A DNA stretch of 64,000 nucleotides from Prostheceraeus crozeri (taxonomy: Eukaryota > Platyhelminthes > Polycladida > Euryleptidae). Location of the stretch: positions 310,001 through 374,000 of the forward strand of contig CAJQUW010001446.1 of NCBI GenBank assembly GCA_907163375.1, in the 5' to 3' direction. The notes beneath the pieces are model-generated. The model made no database searches, had not been told where the DNA came from, and saw only the letters and a program-made list of their open reading frames with translations. Shown here one piece after another: positions 1 to 11,818 of this stretch. The translations under genes were made by a program, and so were the position numbers. The first letter of the stretch is position 1, and each line of letters begins with the position of its first letter.

Positions 1-12
1 ATATTGTTTCAG

Positions 13-1480
13 ATTGTGCCAACTGCTTCAAAAGTCGATCATTCATTAAACCATGGGAACATTCTTCCTTCAACACAGGACTCTTCAGCATCCGCAAGCT
101 ATTCTCAGTCATCTAAAGTGAAATTCCAAGAGAGAAACGAAAATATCCTTCCTTCATCGCAGGACTCTTCCATCTCCGCAAGTAATTCTCAGTCATCTCA
201 AATGAACTTCCAAGAAAGAAACGAAAATATCCTTCCTTCATCGCAGGACTCTTCAATCTCCGCAAGTTATTCTCAGTCATCTCAAATGAACTTCCAAGAG
301 AGAAACGAAATTATCCCACCATCATCGCAGGACTCTTCAATCTCCGCAAGCTATTCTCAGTCATCTCAAATGAACTTCCAAGAAAGAAACGAAAATATCC
401 TTCCTTCATCGCAGGACTCTTCAATCTCCGCAAGCTATTCTCAGTCATCTCAAATGAACTTCCAAGAGAGAAACGAAAATATCCTTCCTTCATCGCAGGA
501 CTCTTCCATCTCCGCAAGTAATTCTCAGTCATCTCAAATGAACTTCCAAGAAAGAAACGAAAATATCCTTCCTTCATCGCAGGACTCTTCCATCTCCGCA
601 AGCTATTCTCAGTCATCTCAAATGAACTTCCAAGAGAGAAACGAAAATATCCTTCCTTCATCGCAGGACTCTTCAATCTCCGCAAGTTATTCTCAGTCAT
701 CTCAAATGAACTTCCAAGAAAGAAACGAAAATATCCTTCCTTCATCACAGGACTCTTCAATCTCCGCAAGTTATTCTCAGTCATCTCAAATGAACTTCCA
801 AGAAAGAAACGAAAATATCCTTCCTTCATCGCAGGACTCTTCAATCTCCGCAAGTAATTCTCAGTCATCTCAAATGAACTTCCAAGAGAGAAACGAAAAT
901 ATCCTTCCTTCATCGCAGGACTCTTCAATCTCCGCAAGTTATTCTCAGTCATCTCAAATGAACTTCCAAGAAAGAAACGAAAATATCCTTCCTTCATCAC
1001 AGGACTCTTCAATCTCCGCAAGTTATTCTCAGTCATCTCAAATGAACTTCCAAGAAAGAAACGAAAATATCCTTCCTTCATCACAGGACTCTTCAATCTC
1101 CGCAAGTTATTCTCAGTCATCTCAAATGAACTTCCAAGAAAGAAACGAAAATATCCTTCCTTCATCGCAGGACTCTTCAATCTCCGCAAGTAATTCTCAG
1201 TCATCTCAAATGAACTTCCAAGAGAGAAACGAAAATATCCTTCCTTCACCACGACAAGTTGATGGCAGCTGTCGGACTAATGTTTACCAAAGATATCTGG
1301 CACTAACTCCTCAGCAAGAATTTGCTATAAATTCCTGTACAAAATGGAAGAAGTTAGTCAATACCATTTTGAATATTGTGTATACCAAACAAGAAATGGT
1401 TGCTATGAATGCAGTAAGAAGCACCAGAGGCTTATCAAACCGGCTCGTGATGAGTTCAGACATAAGAGAGTGGATATTTG
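13..1480 (+). CDS. Internal exon of a host gene encoding a Ser/Gln-rich repeat protein
   Basis: Read as one large internal coding exon. It follows a TTGTTTCAG acceptor at the window start and stays open in one frame. It ends at TTTG|GTAAGTGTG, a near-consensus donor, leaving one base of a split codon. No ATG opens it, so earlier exons lie outside the window. After about 13 unique codons come fourteen 28-residue units rich in Ser, Gln and Asn, expected to be disordered. A unique tail of about 80 residues follows, with an amphipathic KKLVNTIL helix and a basic STRGLSNR loop. The tail loosely recalls the start of a BEN domain, but this is weak and I do not assign a function. The exon call rests on the two splice sites and the open frame across all units. 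Confidence 0.6.
52..1227 (+). repeat. 84-bp coding minisatellite, 14 units, with a four-unit higher-order pattern
   Basis: Fourteen tandem 84-bp units, each encoding 28 residues of the form NENILPSSQDSS...MNFQER, with a partial fifteenth at the 3' side. The first unit is the most divergent. One position alternates between Tyr and Asn codons: Asn occurs in units 2, 6, 10 and 14 and Tyr elsewhere, so the array repeats every four units (336 bp). Because 84 is a multiple of three, unit gain or loss keeps the frame. Confidence 0.95.
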
Positions 1481-2082
1481 GTAAGTGTGAGCTCTGAGTA
1501 GATTTGCATGAAGTACATATATAAATGTACCGTAGACGCCCAAATATATGGCAATTCACACATATTCAGTCAAATAAATGAATATACAACTATACGTGTA
1601 TATGCACTTGAATGCCTGTTTAGAGTTTCGCAACTTGAATAGATAAGAGCTCTCACATCCTCAGCTACGCATTTAGCCCACATGCATCCCAAGCTTAAAT
1701 CCAGGTATGGATAAAACATCAATATGTACTCCATACATCAATATAATACAATGTCACATAACTTGTCTATACTCTCAATGTATTTCCTAATGGTGACATT
1801 TGCGATGTATGATCTAAGAAAATCTACGATGTCGTTATGATATCGTTGCATGAAGATAGACAAATGTATCTATAATAAATGTGTCTATGTATACGATATT
1901 ACTTTTGGTACCTTACTTTTTGTACATCACTTTTTTCATCGCTCTTTTCATTACAAACTTATTGATATATCCACGCATTCGTGTACATGTAGCTCCTTTT
2001 CTTTGACTGTCTATGAGATTCCATTTCTATGAAGACAATCATTGTCAAAATATCAATTCAAATAATTATTTTCACGAAATTT

Positions 2083-2180
2083 GAAAAGTCATACTTTTTA
2101 GTACGAGGAACGATATCATTGCCGAGAGAGAGCAGCGATCGAGGCACTGATATCGTTCAGAGTACTGAAATGGACTTTTC
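2083..2180. repeat. Palindromic dispersed repeat, copy 1
   Basis: Imperfect palindrome. The outer arms GAAAAGTC/GGACTTTTC and inner arms AACGATATCA/TGATATCGTT enclose a purine-rich centre with CGATCGAGGCA. A diverged relative with the same layout lies at 18398-18493, so this is a repeat family rather than a chance hairpin. Confidence 0.65.
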
Positions 2181-2283
2181 GAATGAGTGAAGGTAATTTA
2201 TTTCTATGCATGCATCCCAATAGTGATCCATGGATATCTTGATTTTTTATTTATTTGCAATACCTTGATGATATCTACAAAAG

Positions 2284-2430
2284 TCAGCCATAGAAGCTTC
2301 ATACTTCCATGCCTGCAATTTGCATTGTATGACAGTAATTTGTTACGTTTACTGAATAAGTTCACGACAAGGATGAAGAGAATTGCAGAAATGATTAATA
2401 AGGAAATTGGACCTCTATCTACCGGAAAAG
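2284..2430 (+). CDS. Possible next exon of the repeat-protein gene
   Basis: An open stretch ends at GGAAAAG|GTATGT, a good donor at 2431. Starting at 2284 after an ACAAAAG acceptor, the phase fits the one-base overhang left by the exon ending at 1480. The peptide is helical and charged (LLNKFTTRMKRIAEMINKEI). The acceptor is weak and the peptide matches nothing I recognise, so this may be chance. Confidence 0.25.
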
Positions 2431-2987
2431 GTATGTAGACAGATGACAAGAATTTGTTCAACATCAGCATTTAACCAACAAAGACACGCCGCCACCAAAG
2501 GAATACCATTTTATCGAGAAATACCAGTTTTTTGACAGGAATACTCTGTCACATCTTGACATACTGTAATGACTGACTTTCTACTGTTCTTTTTTTTAAC
2601 TTTCTACTTTTCTATGTCTTTTACAAATGCTATGTCTCAAATGAATTGTATCGAGCATTTCGATTATCTTCGAAACACAAAAAAGGTGGGTACTTTCGAT
2701 AATTATTCTAACGATCACCAAATGCCGATAGAGAGCCTACAAAATTAACCAAACTCTAAAAAGTTGACCATGCACTGAAAAGTTGAGCAGGGATTGAAAA
2801 ATAGAACTTTTCAAGCGTTAGCAGCTATGGTAAAGTTGACTTTTCAACACATGCATAGAAATAAGTCATTATAATCATTTTGTTAAAGCGAGAGTGATAT
2901 CTGTTGTCATCTATCATGGCATGAATTGATCACGAATATAATTTCATATCTTGGAGGCATCATAGATTGTTTGCAGCTATGTGACAT

Positions 2988-3097
2988 ACCAAATGTACCA
3001 TAGCGCTTCAGCGATATGACCTAAATATCAGCCTCGGCCTGCGGCCTCGTCTGATATTTGTCATGTCACTTCATCGCTGCGCTATGCTACATTTGGT
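2988..3097. repeat. Imperfect palindrome with a GC-rich loop
   Basis: Arms of about 45 bp start ACCAAATGTA and end TACATTTGGT, with small indels. They enclose a GC-rich loop (CCTCGGCCTGCGGCCTCG) unlike the AT-rich surroundings. The form is that of a foldback or MITE-like repeat. No clear target duplication is seen. Confidence 0.6.
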
Positions 3098-4138
3098 TGA
3101 TATAACACCAACATTGATTTTTTAGGGCGCTTTTAAAATATCCTACACTGCTGCCTGAAAATATGTATGTTGATAATATTGCGCGTAATTGAAGTGTACG
3201 ACATCAATGTAGGAAAACAGCTGGCAAGGAAATAAACTGAAAGGAACACCTGTACAATTGAAAACACAACACATCGACTCACTACGAATTAAACTTAAGC
3301 CTTCTTTTTTTACCACATTATACCTACCATAGCTAAATTACACACAATAGACATTTTTAGCATTGTTTGTTGTTAGCATTTTTTAGCAGCGTGTTTTTGA
3401 CCTTCGATTTGTCGCAAAAACATCAACCTGATTAGATTTGAATTCTGCTGAAATTACATGTATGTCTGCTCAGTGATTATGATTTTGAGGCGCTATGATT
3501 TGCTATCTTAGCCATAAATGTAATTAATAATTGACTGATACGGCAAACAGCAATTTATGTCTGAAAAAAATTATCTAGCTACAACTCAGAACTAACAGAA
3601 AGTTCTAAGATATCTTATCCCTCTTTTCGGCAACCAAAGAAATTTTGTTAACTAGTTCCGCAACCCACCACGTACAACTTCTTGGGTTGCTGATCAATGA
3701 ATGCGTTACATGTCAAGTAATGTTGCATAGTTCAATTTTGCTTGTTAACCCACTCTCTTTGATGTTTGGAGACAGCTTACATGTAAATGATTATGATTAT
3801 GACAATTGTGATTTCAATCTGAATAAATATAATTCTTTTTTTTAGAGCAGATATCGCACAAGTTTCGCGATGCGCGGAAATTGGAGCGAATGCAGAACTT
3901 TAAAAATTGAAATTTGTTCCCAATTTTTACATGGATAATAAACTGGAAATCAGAGTATCTCGATGTTTTGTATTATTTTGTACTGCACGGAGACAGAATG
4001 TAATCCGTAAGTAATATGTTTGATCACATTTCAGAAAGTTATCGGTGAGACAATAATGATGCATGCTTCCTATTTACTGTTTCGTCATTCGTCATTCATT
4101 AATAGGAAGATTTTACACAGAGTGAGTCAAAAACAACT

Positions 4139-4243
4139 AGACACTGCATAAATAGGCCCTTAGTGTCACTACGTCGATATGAATATGAAAACAGTTTGCA
4201 TATTAACGTATAGTGACACTAAGGGCCTATTTATGCAGTGTCT
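4139..4243. repeat. 33-bp perfect inverted repeat around a 39-bp spacer
   Basis: Bases 4139-4171 and 4211-4243 are exact reverse complements over 33 bp. The spacer itself shows further weak symmetry (ACGT...ACGT and TGAATATG/CATATT). It would extrude as a stable cruciform. No transposon family is recognised. Confidence 0.9.
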
Positions 4244-4280
4244 GGTTTTTATTACTGATTCTGTAGTGTGGAGATTGTTA

Positions 4281-4448
4281 AGGAGGCGTCCAGATTCTCC
4301 TCAGACGATTAGGGAGAACATAAGGAGGCGTCCAGAATCTCCTCAGACGATTAGGGAGAACATAAGGAGGCGTCCAGAATCTCCTCAGACGAATAGGGAG
4401 AACATAAGGAGGCGTCCAGAATCTCCTCAGACGAATAGGGAGAACAAC
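4281..4448. repeat. 42-bp minisatellite, four units
   Basis: Four tandem 42-bp units beginning AGGAGGCGTCCAGA. They are open on both strands because 42 is a multiple of three, encoding RRRPESPQTIRENI-type units on the plus strand. There are no splice sites or other gene signals around it, so I treat it as a repeat rather than a gene. Confidence 0.85.
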
Positions 4449-4979
4449 CATAAGGTGAATATAAGTCGTGTCCAAAATCTCCTCTTGAAATCGCTCTAAA
4501 ACTTATGGAGGATTTTTCATAAGGGCGTGGTCGATTCGCAATTTATTTCGACTCGATTGTAATTGATTCTATTTAATCGAATTGATGGTACCAGTCTATT
4601 TGTTCACTTCACAAAAGTTCAAGCGCCAATGATGGGAAATTCACTCCATGGTCGTAGCAATTTGATGCTTCCATTAAATTTTCTCCAGTTGTATTCAGGT
4701 TTTCAGATTCGGTGAAAATTTCAGGTCGGGTTGGAAATTATGTTTCGGGTTTAGGTTCGGGTGGAAGGAGGTCGGGTCGTGTTCGGACTCGGGTTTCAAT
4801 TCATAGCCGTTGAACATCTCTAGACGAGGAAGACTCAAAATTATTTGATGAAGTGCACAGAGTTGACCAACCAGGGAAATGAATTACGTGACGGTAGCAG
4901 GATTGAATAAGCAATCTTAATGAAAGCCAGGCATTGCTGCGTGAACTGTTTGTGCTTGAGGACTTCTTTTAATTCAATA

Positions 4980-5913
4980 CGAGGGGTGATTGATAAGTTC
5001 GCGGCCTGACATAGAAAGCTTAAAGCCAGGCCATTATGCACATGTGGATTGATACAATGGAATGTGCTGACGGCGCATGACGAGTGATCAGTCGATCCGG
5101 TGAGTCCGACAACAAAACTCCCTTCGAATCCCAAAAAAATGGAGGCCATGACATTTCCCGCGGACCTGGTGACCTTGGCTTTCCGCGGAGTTGGTGATCT
5201 TGGGCCATTCCATTGTTTCGATTGTTCTTTCGACTCTGGCTGACAGTGGTGAACCCAAGTCTCATCCATCGTAATGGACCGGTCCATGAAATTTTCAGAT
5301 CTCTTTACGAACAGCGCCAGGTTGTCCCTTGAGATGAGAAAGCGGGCTCGTTTGTTCTCTGGTGTGAGCAGTCGTGGCACCCATCAGCGGAAACTTTGTT
5401 CATACCAAGTTCATGATGGATGATGTTATGGACACGCTCTTGTGAAATCTTCAGTTCGAAGGCAAATCTTTCGCTCGGTTGTACGGCGATCATCAAGAAT
5501 AATCTTTTGAACATGATCGATCACATCTTCTGTGCTCACTGTCACTGGTCTTCCACAACGGGGATCATCTTCCAAGCTCTCTCTTCCTTGCTTGAATTCT
5601 GAAGCCCACTTCTTGACTGTGGTGTAGGACGGAGCTTTCTCACCAAGTGTTCCAACCATATCATCATGAATCTCCTTTGGTGTGAGTCCCTTCAAGCCGA
5701 GATAACGAATGACAGCTCGATTTGAAACGTGATCCATCTTACGCAACACTTATCTGACTAACTGACTGTAGCTGTGGTTTACCAACAGTTCACCGGATCG
5801 ACTGATCACTCGTCATGCGCCGTCAGCACATTCCATTGTATCAATCCACATGTGCATAATGGCCTGGCTTTAAGCTTTCTATGTCAGGCCGCGAACTTAT
5901 CAATCACCCCTCG
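4980..5913 (-). mobile_element. Deleted mariner-type DNA transposon with 124-bp perfect inverted ends
   Basis: The element is flanked by TA on both sides (4978-4979 and 5914-5915), as expected for a Tc1/mariner insertion. Bases 4980-5103 and 5790-5913 are identical reverse complements by eye over 124 bp, far longer than the roughly 30-bp ends usual for mariner. The 934-bp body is shorter than a full mariner of about 1.3 kb and keeps only the front part of a transposase. It looks as if the 5' end replaced the 3' end, giving a snapback-like, non-autonomous derivative. Confidence 0.9.
5104..5749 (-). pseudogene. Truncated mariner transposase
   Basis: Reading on the minus strand, the N-terminal part shows the two helix-turn-helix regions of mariner transposase (VIRYLGLKGLTPKEIHDDM; TTVKKWASEFKQGRESLEDDPR..GRP). 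Next comes the first catalytic block TMDETWVHHCQPESKEQSKQW and the SAGNVMAS block. These pieces lie in at least two frames, so there are frameshifts near 5430 and 5300. The reading runs into the left inverted end, so the rest of the DDE/D catalytic domain is missing. It cannot make an active transposase. A family member elsewhere would have to supply it. Confidence 0.85.
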
Positions 5914-5915
5914 TA

Positions 5916-6785
5916 TTACTGAACTGACACTCTGTAATCTTTCTTGGCTTATCAACCGCGTGACAAAGCCTGTACAAATAGCCGCAGAGCAGCCTGTTTC
6001 ACAGTCCATCAGCTTGTTCAGCAATTCTAGGTGTCATAAGCCAATTTGGGGTTTTCCGAGCTAAGCTAACGAGTTACTGCACTGTTAAGTTTTTGCTCTG
6101 CACTGACAAAACGAGGTGGCAACGAATGCCAAGGAATTTAGTGCTTATATCGTTCAAGTTCGCGGTCGTCATTCTATCAAAAATATTTTTAGATATTACT
6201 TTTTAGCTTTGCTAATTTCATCAAATATTACTACTACTTAATTGATGCTGCTAAATAATTAATTCAATTGGATTAGAAGTTAAAACTAAGTATAAACTAT
6301 CTGAAATCCAACATGAAGTGAAGGACGAAATATTCGTATTATAATTGTATTTAATATTTTAAACATGGCAAGTTAACTTGAGGAATCCTGACAAATTTTA
6401 TTCAATCTTGTGCTACGAGATCCACTTTTCCGAATAACCTTATTGATAATTTCATTTTTCTCTAATTATCTCGATATCATTTAATAAATTCAACAAATTT
6501 ACAATGTACTTTGTAGAATCCGATCAGCACGTAGATTATTATCTGACAAGAATACTAAAAACTGCAATTTGAAGTCCTTTTGTTAAACTCATTGAATTCT
6601 GTGTGATTTGAGGGCTCACGAGTGAATGGACATCAAAATGAGCAAAGACATCGTTGTGACTTTCCAGCAATTCTTTTGAAATGTGGCCAGGTTATACCAA
6701 ATGATCGTTTCTCCAGTGCGACAGTCTGCAATTGACTCTCTAAGTGGTACCCATGAAACTTTGCACCAACATCGACAATTCTTAC
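5916..6785. other. Non-coding stretch downstream of the astacin exon
   Basis: AT-rich, with no recognised gene. Any further minus-strand astacin exons would be expected here or at lower coordinates, but none could be supported. Confidence 0.4.
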
Positions 6786-7659
6786 CTAAAAATCCTGTTT
6801 TACATTTCGGTTGTGGTTCACTACAGTTCCAAGAGCACTTGTATGCTAGATTGACTAAATGAATATCATCATAACTTGGAACATCTCTGTTTACTTTTAA
6901 TTCTTGGCCATCCAGTCTTTCAATGGTTTCCAACTCACCATCTGACGACAGGTACGTGGAGCTGGAGTGCATGATACTATCAAAATCGTAAGGAATACCA
7001 TAAGTGCTTCTTCCCGAAACTACTTTGAATTTATCATCGGAATACGCTTTCACGTTACCCATGTTTATTTTTACATACTGATTTCGATCAGGCCGATTTT
7101 CTTCATTCACTAATCCAATGGCATGGCCAAGCATGTGAGCAATGCTTCCTGGATCTAGGCAATCAGGTGCATGGAGGGAAAGAACTTGATTATTCATTGC
7201 AGACCCGATTAATGAATGGCAGAGTCCATAATCCGTAATCCAGAGGAAATGTTTATCACCACGCTTCTCTTTGCTGTACGTTGAAATGGGTCTGAATTTC
7301 AAACAAGTTCCATCTTCCCATTTTCCCATTGCTTCTTTTATCATTCTTCTGACTTCTTTATCGTCTTCAAAATCCATCTTGTACCACACAATGCCTCCTT
7401 TCCACATGTTAGTCTGCACAGATCTTTTTTCCATTTTGTGGCTGAAATTAAGTTCGGTTTCTTCCATGTTGCTTTCATTCTGTAACATCCTTTCCGAATT
7501 TTTTTCATTTTTTCGTGATAAACTTTCAGAATTCAAATATCTCATCGTTTGATTGATTTTATCAATTGAAAATCTTCTTCCATGAATTGTGGAAGAGATG
7601 GTCAGTAAAAAAGGCAAAAGCAACAGATTGCATGCATCAAGCATTGCCGCCATTGTCAA
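6786..7659 (-). CDS. Astacin-family metalloprotease exon, catalytically dead by sequence
   Basis: First exon of a minus-strand gene. It starts with a signal peptide (hydrophobic run, residues 11-24), then a propeptide ending near KMEKRS (about residue 80), then an astacin domain. The zinc-binding region (residues 175-193) reads HMLGHAIGLVNEENRPDRN, where active astacins have HExxHxxGxxHE. The catalytic Glu is Met176 and the third zinc His is Asn185. The Met-turn SIMH is kept, but the Tyr after it is Ser. A Cys-rich, EGF-like start follows (CSWNCSEP...CKTGFL). The reading meets GATTTTTAG|GTAAGAAT at 6786, a strong donor, so codons beyond it are probably intron. The fold looks kept while catalysis is lost, suggesting a binding or regulatory pseudoprotease, or early decay. 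Confidence 0.8.
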
Positions 7660-8642
7660 GCAATTTCATTTGCATGGCAGACTCGAATACATATAGTTTG
7701 AATTTAGACTTTGTGATTATTTTGCTATCTTCGTAATTTGAACAAGGTAAAATGCCATGATATGAAATGTCACATTGGGCAATATTTTTATCTTGTAAAT
7801 CTGCGAAGGCAAAGTGCCATGATATGAAAAATGCCACAAGGCAATGCTTATCTTGCCCATGCACTCCTAGATATAGCATCATGGACAGGAAAGTAAAATT
7901 GCAGATTGAAATGATCATCGAGACTGTTTTCTGCGATATATTTGCTTCTTTTCTATCCTATGAACAATCTTCAATTCATATGCACTAAATCGAATAATGA
8001 ATCACTTTGGATATTACTATGTTGCACATTTGGTTTTAAACGAGCAGAATTAGAGCTTTGAGTATCACACTTCAAAGAACAAAATCCTTGAAAAGCTTTT
8101 AACAAGTAGGCCCTGTCCTCTGGAATGGACAAATTTTGCCTCCCTCCATGGCAAATGTTCCGAATAACTAAACAATGGCGCAATCAACAGGCACCAAATT
8201 TTTATTGGCTTAAATTTGTGCAACTTTGACTTAATTTTCCCAGGAAGTACTAAATTGTACACTAACAGTACTAATACACAGTGAATCAGATACACATGCA
8301 TTTCTTTTGATTGAAAGTCCAGCAATTCTGGAAAATATTCATTATGTTTTAATTGACAAAATACAACCTGTTTGTCTGACCCTTGATCCACATGTCACCG
8401 AATAAATGCTGCAAGATTTGTGGAGATGTTTCGTGAGACCCATTGACAAAATTATCATGTGCATCGTTTGTATCAATTTCTACCACTTGAATTTGTTTTC
8501 ATTCAAGGAGAATATTGAAATTGCTTTTCAACTCAGCCATGACTTTCAATATCGAAAATGATAATTTTCCAAACTTCCATGAATAACTCCATTGGTGGGT
8601 ATATAATTCACATGGACAATACATGTACCGGTATGTTTAGAG
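7660..8642. other. Non-coding stretch upstream of the astacin exon
   Basis: Presumed promoter side of the astacin gene. Near 7750-7850 a short motif (AATGCCATGATATGAAA followed by CTTATCTTG-like words) occurs twice about 70 bp apart. No other gene or RNA is recognised. Confidence 0.4.
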
Positions 8643-9549
8643 CAGTGGTTCTCATGCTTTTATGTTCCATGGCCCCCTTCCAAGCTAATTATTTTGCTGT
8701 GGCCTCCTTGTTACATGGGCTACTTGATTTGATAGTTAATTATTTCTTCTTTCAATTTCTTTGTTGCGGTATTATCAAATCGCATGTCTTCATTATTTCC
8801 TTAATACACCTCATGTCAATGTTCGATTTTTATTTAACAATAGATGCTCTCTTTTCATTTCTAAGTTGATTTACGTTAATGCACATGTAAGTACTATATT
8901 TTGAAAAGACTTGAATTTTGAAACAATGCTGTGTACCAAAGGACTATTCGAGTCACTTTTTCGTTTTTTCTCTAAATTTGTAAGTGGCAGGATGAACAAA
9001 TATAATATCCGCTTTTAATAAAAACAAATTTCTATGAACAATAGTCTGAGTTCATAGAAGTGAATAATAGTACATAATAGTATCATGGACTTTCTATGGT
9101 ATTGCTAATTTCTATGTCTGAGTTACATATGATAGAGCAATTACCATGAAAAGGCAACACCAAAAGATTCAATGGGATTTCTGTTCTTATCCCTCAAGCA
9201 CAAGCTTTTTGATATTTGATCTTGTGTTTGAAGTAGATATAAGGATATCACTCCGAACATCAAGGCGATTTCTATTTTAGTTTTGACTAAGACTAAATTC
9301 TCATCTCCTAACGCAGTGCTTTCATGCCCAATTATATTCAGGCAAGTTCCTCACTTAATTTACGGCGGCGTGGCTACACAAGTCTTTCACGAGAGTAAAA
9401 TCAGTTTATTGATCAACTGATTAAGTACAAAACAAAACATACTTGCTATGTAGGCCTTACATGCTATATTCCGAGGTCCTCTCGTGGCCCAAAACAAATT
9501 CTCCTATGGCCCTCTTGGGGTGCCACGGGTACCCGGTTGAGAACCACTG
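8643..9549. mobile_element. hAT-type non-autonomous element (MITE)
   Basis: Terminal inverted repeats CAGTGGTTCTCA / TGAGAACCACTG are typical of hAT elements. They are flanked by an exact 8-bp target duplication GTTTAGAG (8635-8642 and 9550-9557). Length is 907 bp. No transposase frame is present. Both ends keep a GGCCCCC or GGCCCTC-type sub-terminal stretch. Confidence 0.92.
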
Positions 9550-9557
9550 GTTTAGAG

Positions 9558-11559
9558 TGAAGTATAGATAAGTGACAGACGTGCTCGTTGTGATTGAAAT
9601 CCAATGATCTTGTTGACCGTGTCAACCAACCTTTTGGAGCGTTTGGAGTTCCTCATGTTTCTACCAGCTGTGGACAGTTTGCGCATTTAATTTACGGCAA
9701 GTAAGATAACGAAGATGTTGAATTTAAAAAAGTTTTGATGTGATTAGAAATTTCCATCATCACTTAATAATGCATGTAGTATTTCAGAAATTTTCGATAA
9801 GACTTTGCACAAATAATTACATCAAAGTTTTTAACTTTTTAATTCATTGGTTATATATTTTGCTTATTATCAATATATGAATAAAGCAGCCTGAAACAAT
9901 AATTCAATCAAGCATTACTGAATAGACTTCAAAATCACAAAAAAATTCGCTATTATTTTGTGATGCTCAAGGCAATGTGACAGCAAAGTGGAAAAATAAT
10001 TCTAATGATTGACCAAATGCACTATTGCAACCATGTCAATTTTTATTCATGCAACAGCTCAAGTGATTTGTTTCTGACGCTTCCAACTAAACATCTATGG
10101 TCAATTGCAATTTTGAAGAATTTTTCTGTTCTTTAATGAGAACTTTAGAAAGTTCTTCAATCATTAATTGCAAATAATCTACCAGTATTTGTTGGACAAA
10201 GTTTTGTATTGTAGGTATTGGCACATTTGCTTTGTAGGTGTCCCATCGATTTAATTGACCTTCGAAGCAGATAATCTCCCGCGCGCGAGACAATTGTCCG
10301 CATGAATAAAAATTAGCAAATGCTTGTTAGCATTTAGACCTACTTGAAGAAAACCATACGCCTCACAGACTTGCCGAAGTAAACACTTAAAGTAAACGCT
10401 TATCTCTACATGAATAATAGCTTGCCTTTGCTTAAAAGCAATTGCTTCCAACTAAACTCGGTCCTCCAAATCACACGCAACGGTCAGCAACAGTAGACAG
10501 ACCGCTATCATTTCATCATACAAACACAGCATTAGGAATCACGGCCGAGCACTACGGCCAAAGCGGATTCATAGACATGTCAGAGTCGGAACATATGAAC
10601 ACGTTTGGATGGAAACGCGATTGATGAAATTTTTGAATATTGTATGTCGTCACCTATAAATACTCCTCAACAAATCACAAACTCTGGAAACGAAATAGAA
10701 AAAGGAAAAAGCTTTGCCTGATTTCTCGGTCGATTTGAAAGCTGTAATTGAAGTGTTCATCATGTGTTGGCTCTTGCCATGATTATGACAATGTGGCTCA
10801 TGTATTTTTAGCTCTAGTCTAGAATGTTCATCGTTTTGCAGCCATCTTTTGATCAAGCAGCACATTTTCGCGAGACACTCACTCTCGCGAAATTCGTGTT
10901 TGTTGTTTTATAGTATTTCGCAATCATGACTGCAAAAATATCTGGAACTTACAGCTTGCATGAAATTCATTAACCCTCGCCCCACTGGTGTGTTTATCCG
11001 AACGCGCCTCACTGGTGTGAGGGCGAATTGCACTTGGGGGATAGCTGCTGATCTTCAAAACTATTGCACCAATCTTGCCAAGCCACACATAAATCGAAAA
11101 AACATTGAAAGGGGATTCAGAAAAATAGCATCAGCTTTATATCTAACGTCATCCCTGGGCTAGGATGAAGTTCAAATATCAAAAGCAGCCAATTTTGACA
11201 GATTTCCATTAGATCACTATTTGAAATGGAAAATGACAGCAAAACTAATAAACCATGCACTAATCGAAACATCTAATTGAGGCTAAACGATGATTATTAA
11301 TCGCTCTGAGATTGCATCATTGTACTAGATGAGTTCAAAGGTCAAATAATTCAAACTTTTAGTTTAGCTCAAATATCCCTAAAATCGCACATTGTAGTAT
11401 TTAGTTTCTGCAGGTGAAGTCACAACCCAATTCGGTGACTTTTATCGAGACACTGAGGCCAAAAGCAATATGATTCTGAAAAATTTCAATGATTGCTGAT
11501 CAGATGCAGAACTAAAAAATACAAAAATAATAAAATATCATATTTGAAATTTGAATTTT
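9558..11559. other. Gene-poor stretch
   Basis: No supported gene, RNA or element. Short open frames between 10087 and 11163 lack codon-like structure or recognisable domains. Confidence 0.5.
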
Positions 11560-11796
11560 TGTGGGAGTTTGAGCTGTTGTGCGTTGCCGTTCCGTTCGCA
11601 TATTGGAAGTCTGTGTGTGATTATCTAATCGCGACTTTCCCTCTTCCCGTGCTAACTGCATGTGACGTCACTATTGACCATTAGCTGTGAATAAAGCTGA
11701 AACTCACATCACATCAAGTATGACATAAGCATGTTCTATTGAGAAGAGAGCACCTTCTTATTGACACGAATTGCTGTTTTTCCTTGCGTCAATACA
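11560..11796 (+). repeat. 5' LTR of the retrotransposon
   Basis: 237 bp, TGTGGG...ATACA. It contains GAATAAAGC, which may serve as the poly(A) signal, and a TGACGTCA site. Confidence 0.95.
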
Positions 11797-11818
11797 AGCT
11801 ATCACGGCAAAGGCGGGA

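Larger units (their letters stand above)
1481..4138. other. Intron or intergenic stretch with palindromic repeats
   Basis: Apart from the possible exon near 2284-2430, no coding or RNA gene is apparent. The stretch is AT-rich and holds two palindromic repeats at 2083-2180 and 2988-3097, listed separately. Confidence 0.6.

Noticed and set aside
311-1252. A 313-codon open frame on the minus strand across the minisatellite
   Set aside because: It is the complement of the repeat units. The unit length is a multiple of three, so any stop-free frame persists. No independent signal supports it.
4179-4499. A small gene over the 42-bp repeats
   Set aside because: Both strands are open because of unit length, and the start lies in the inverted repeat. 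No splice sites or domain were found.
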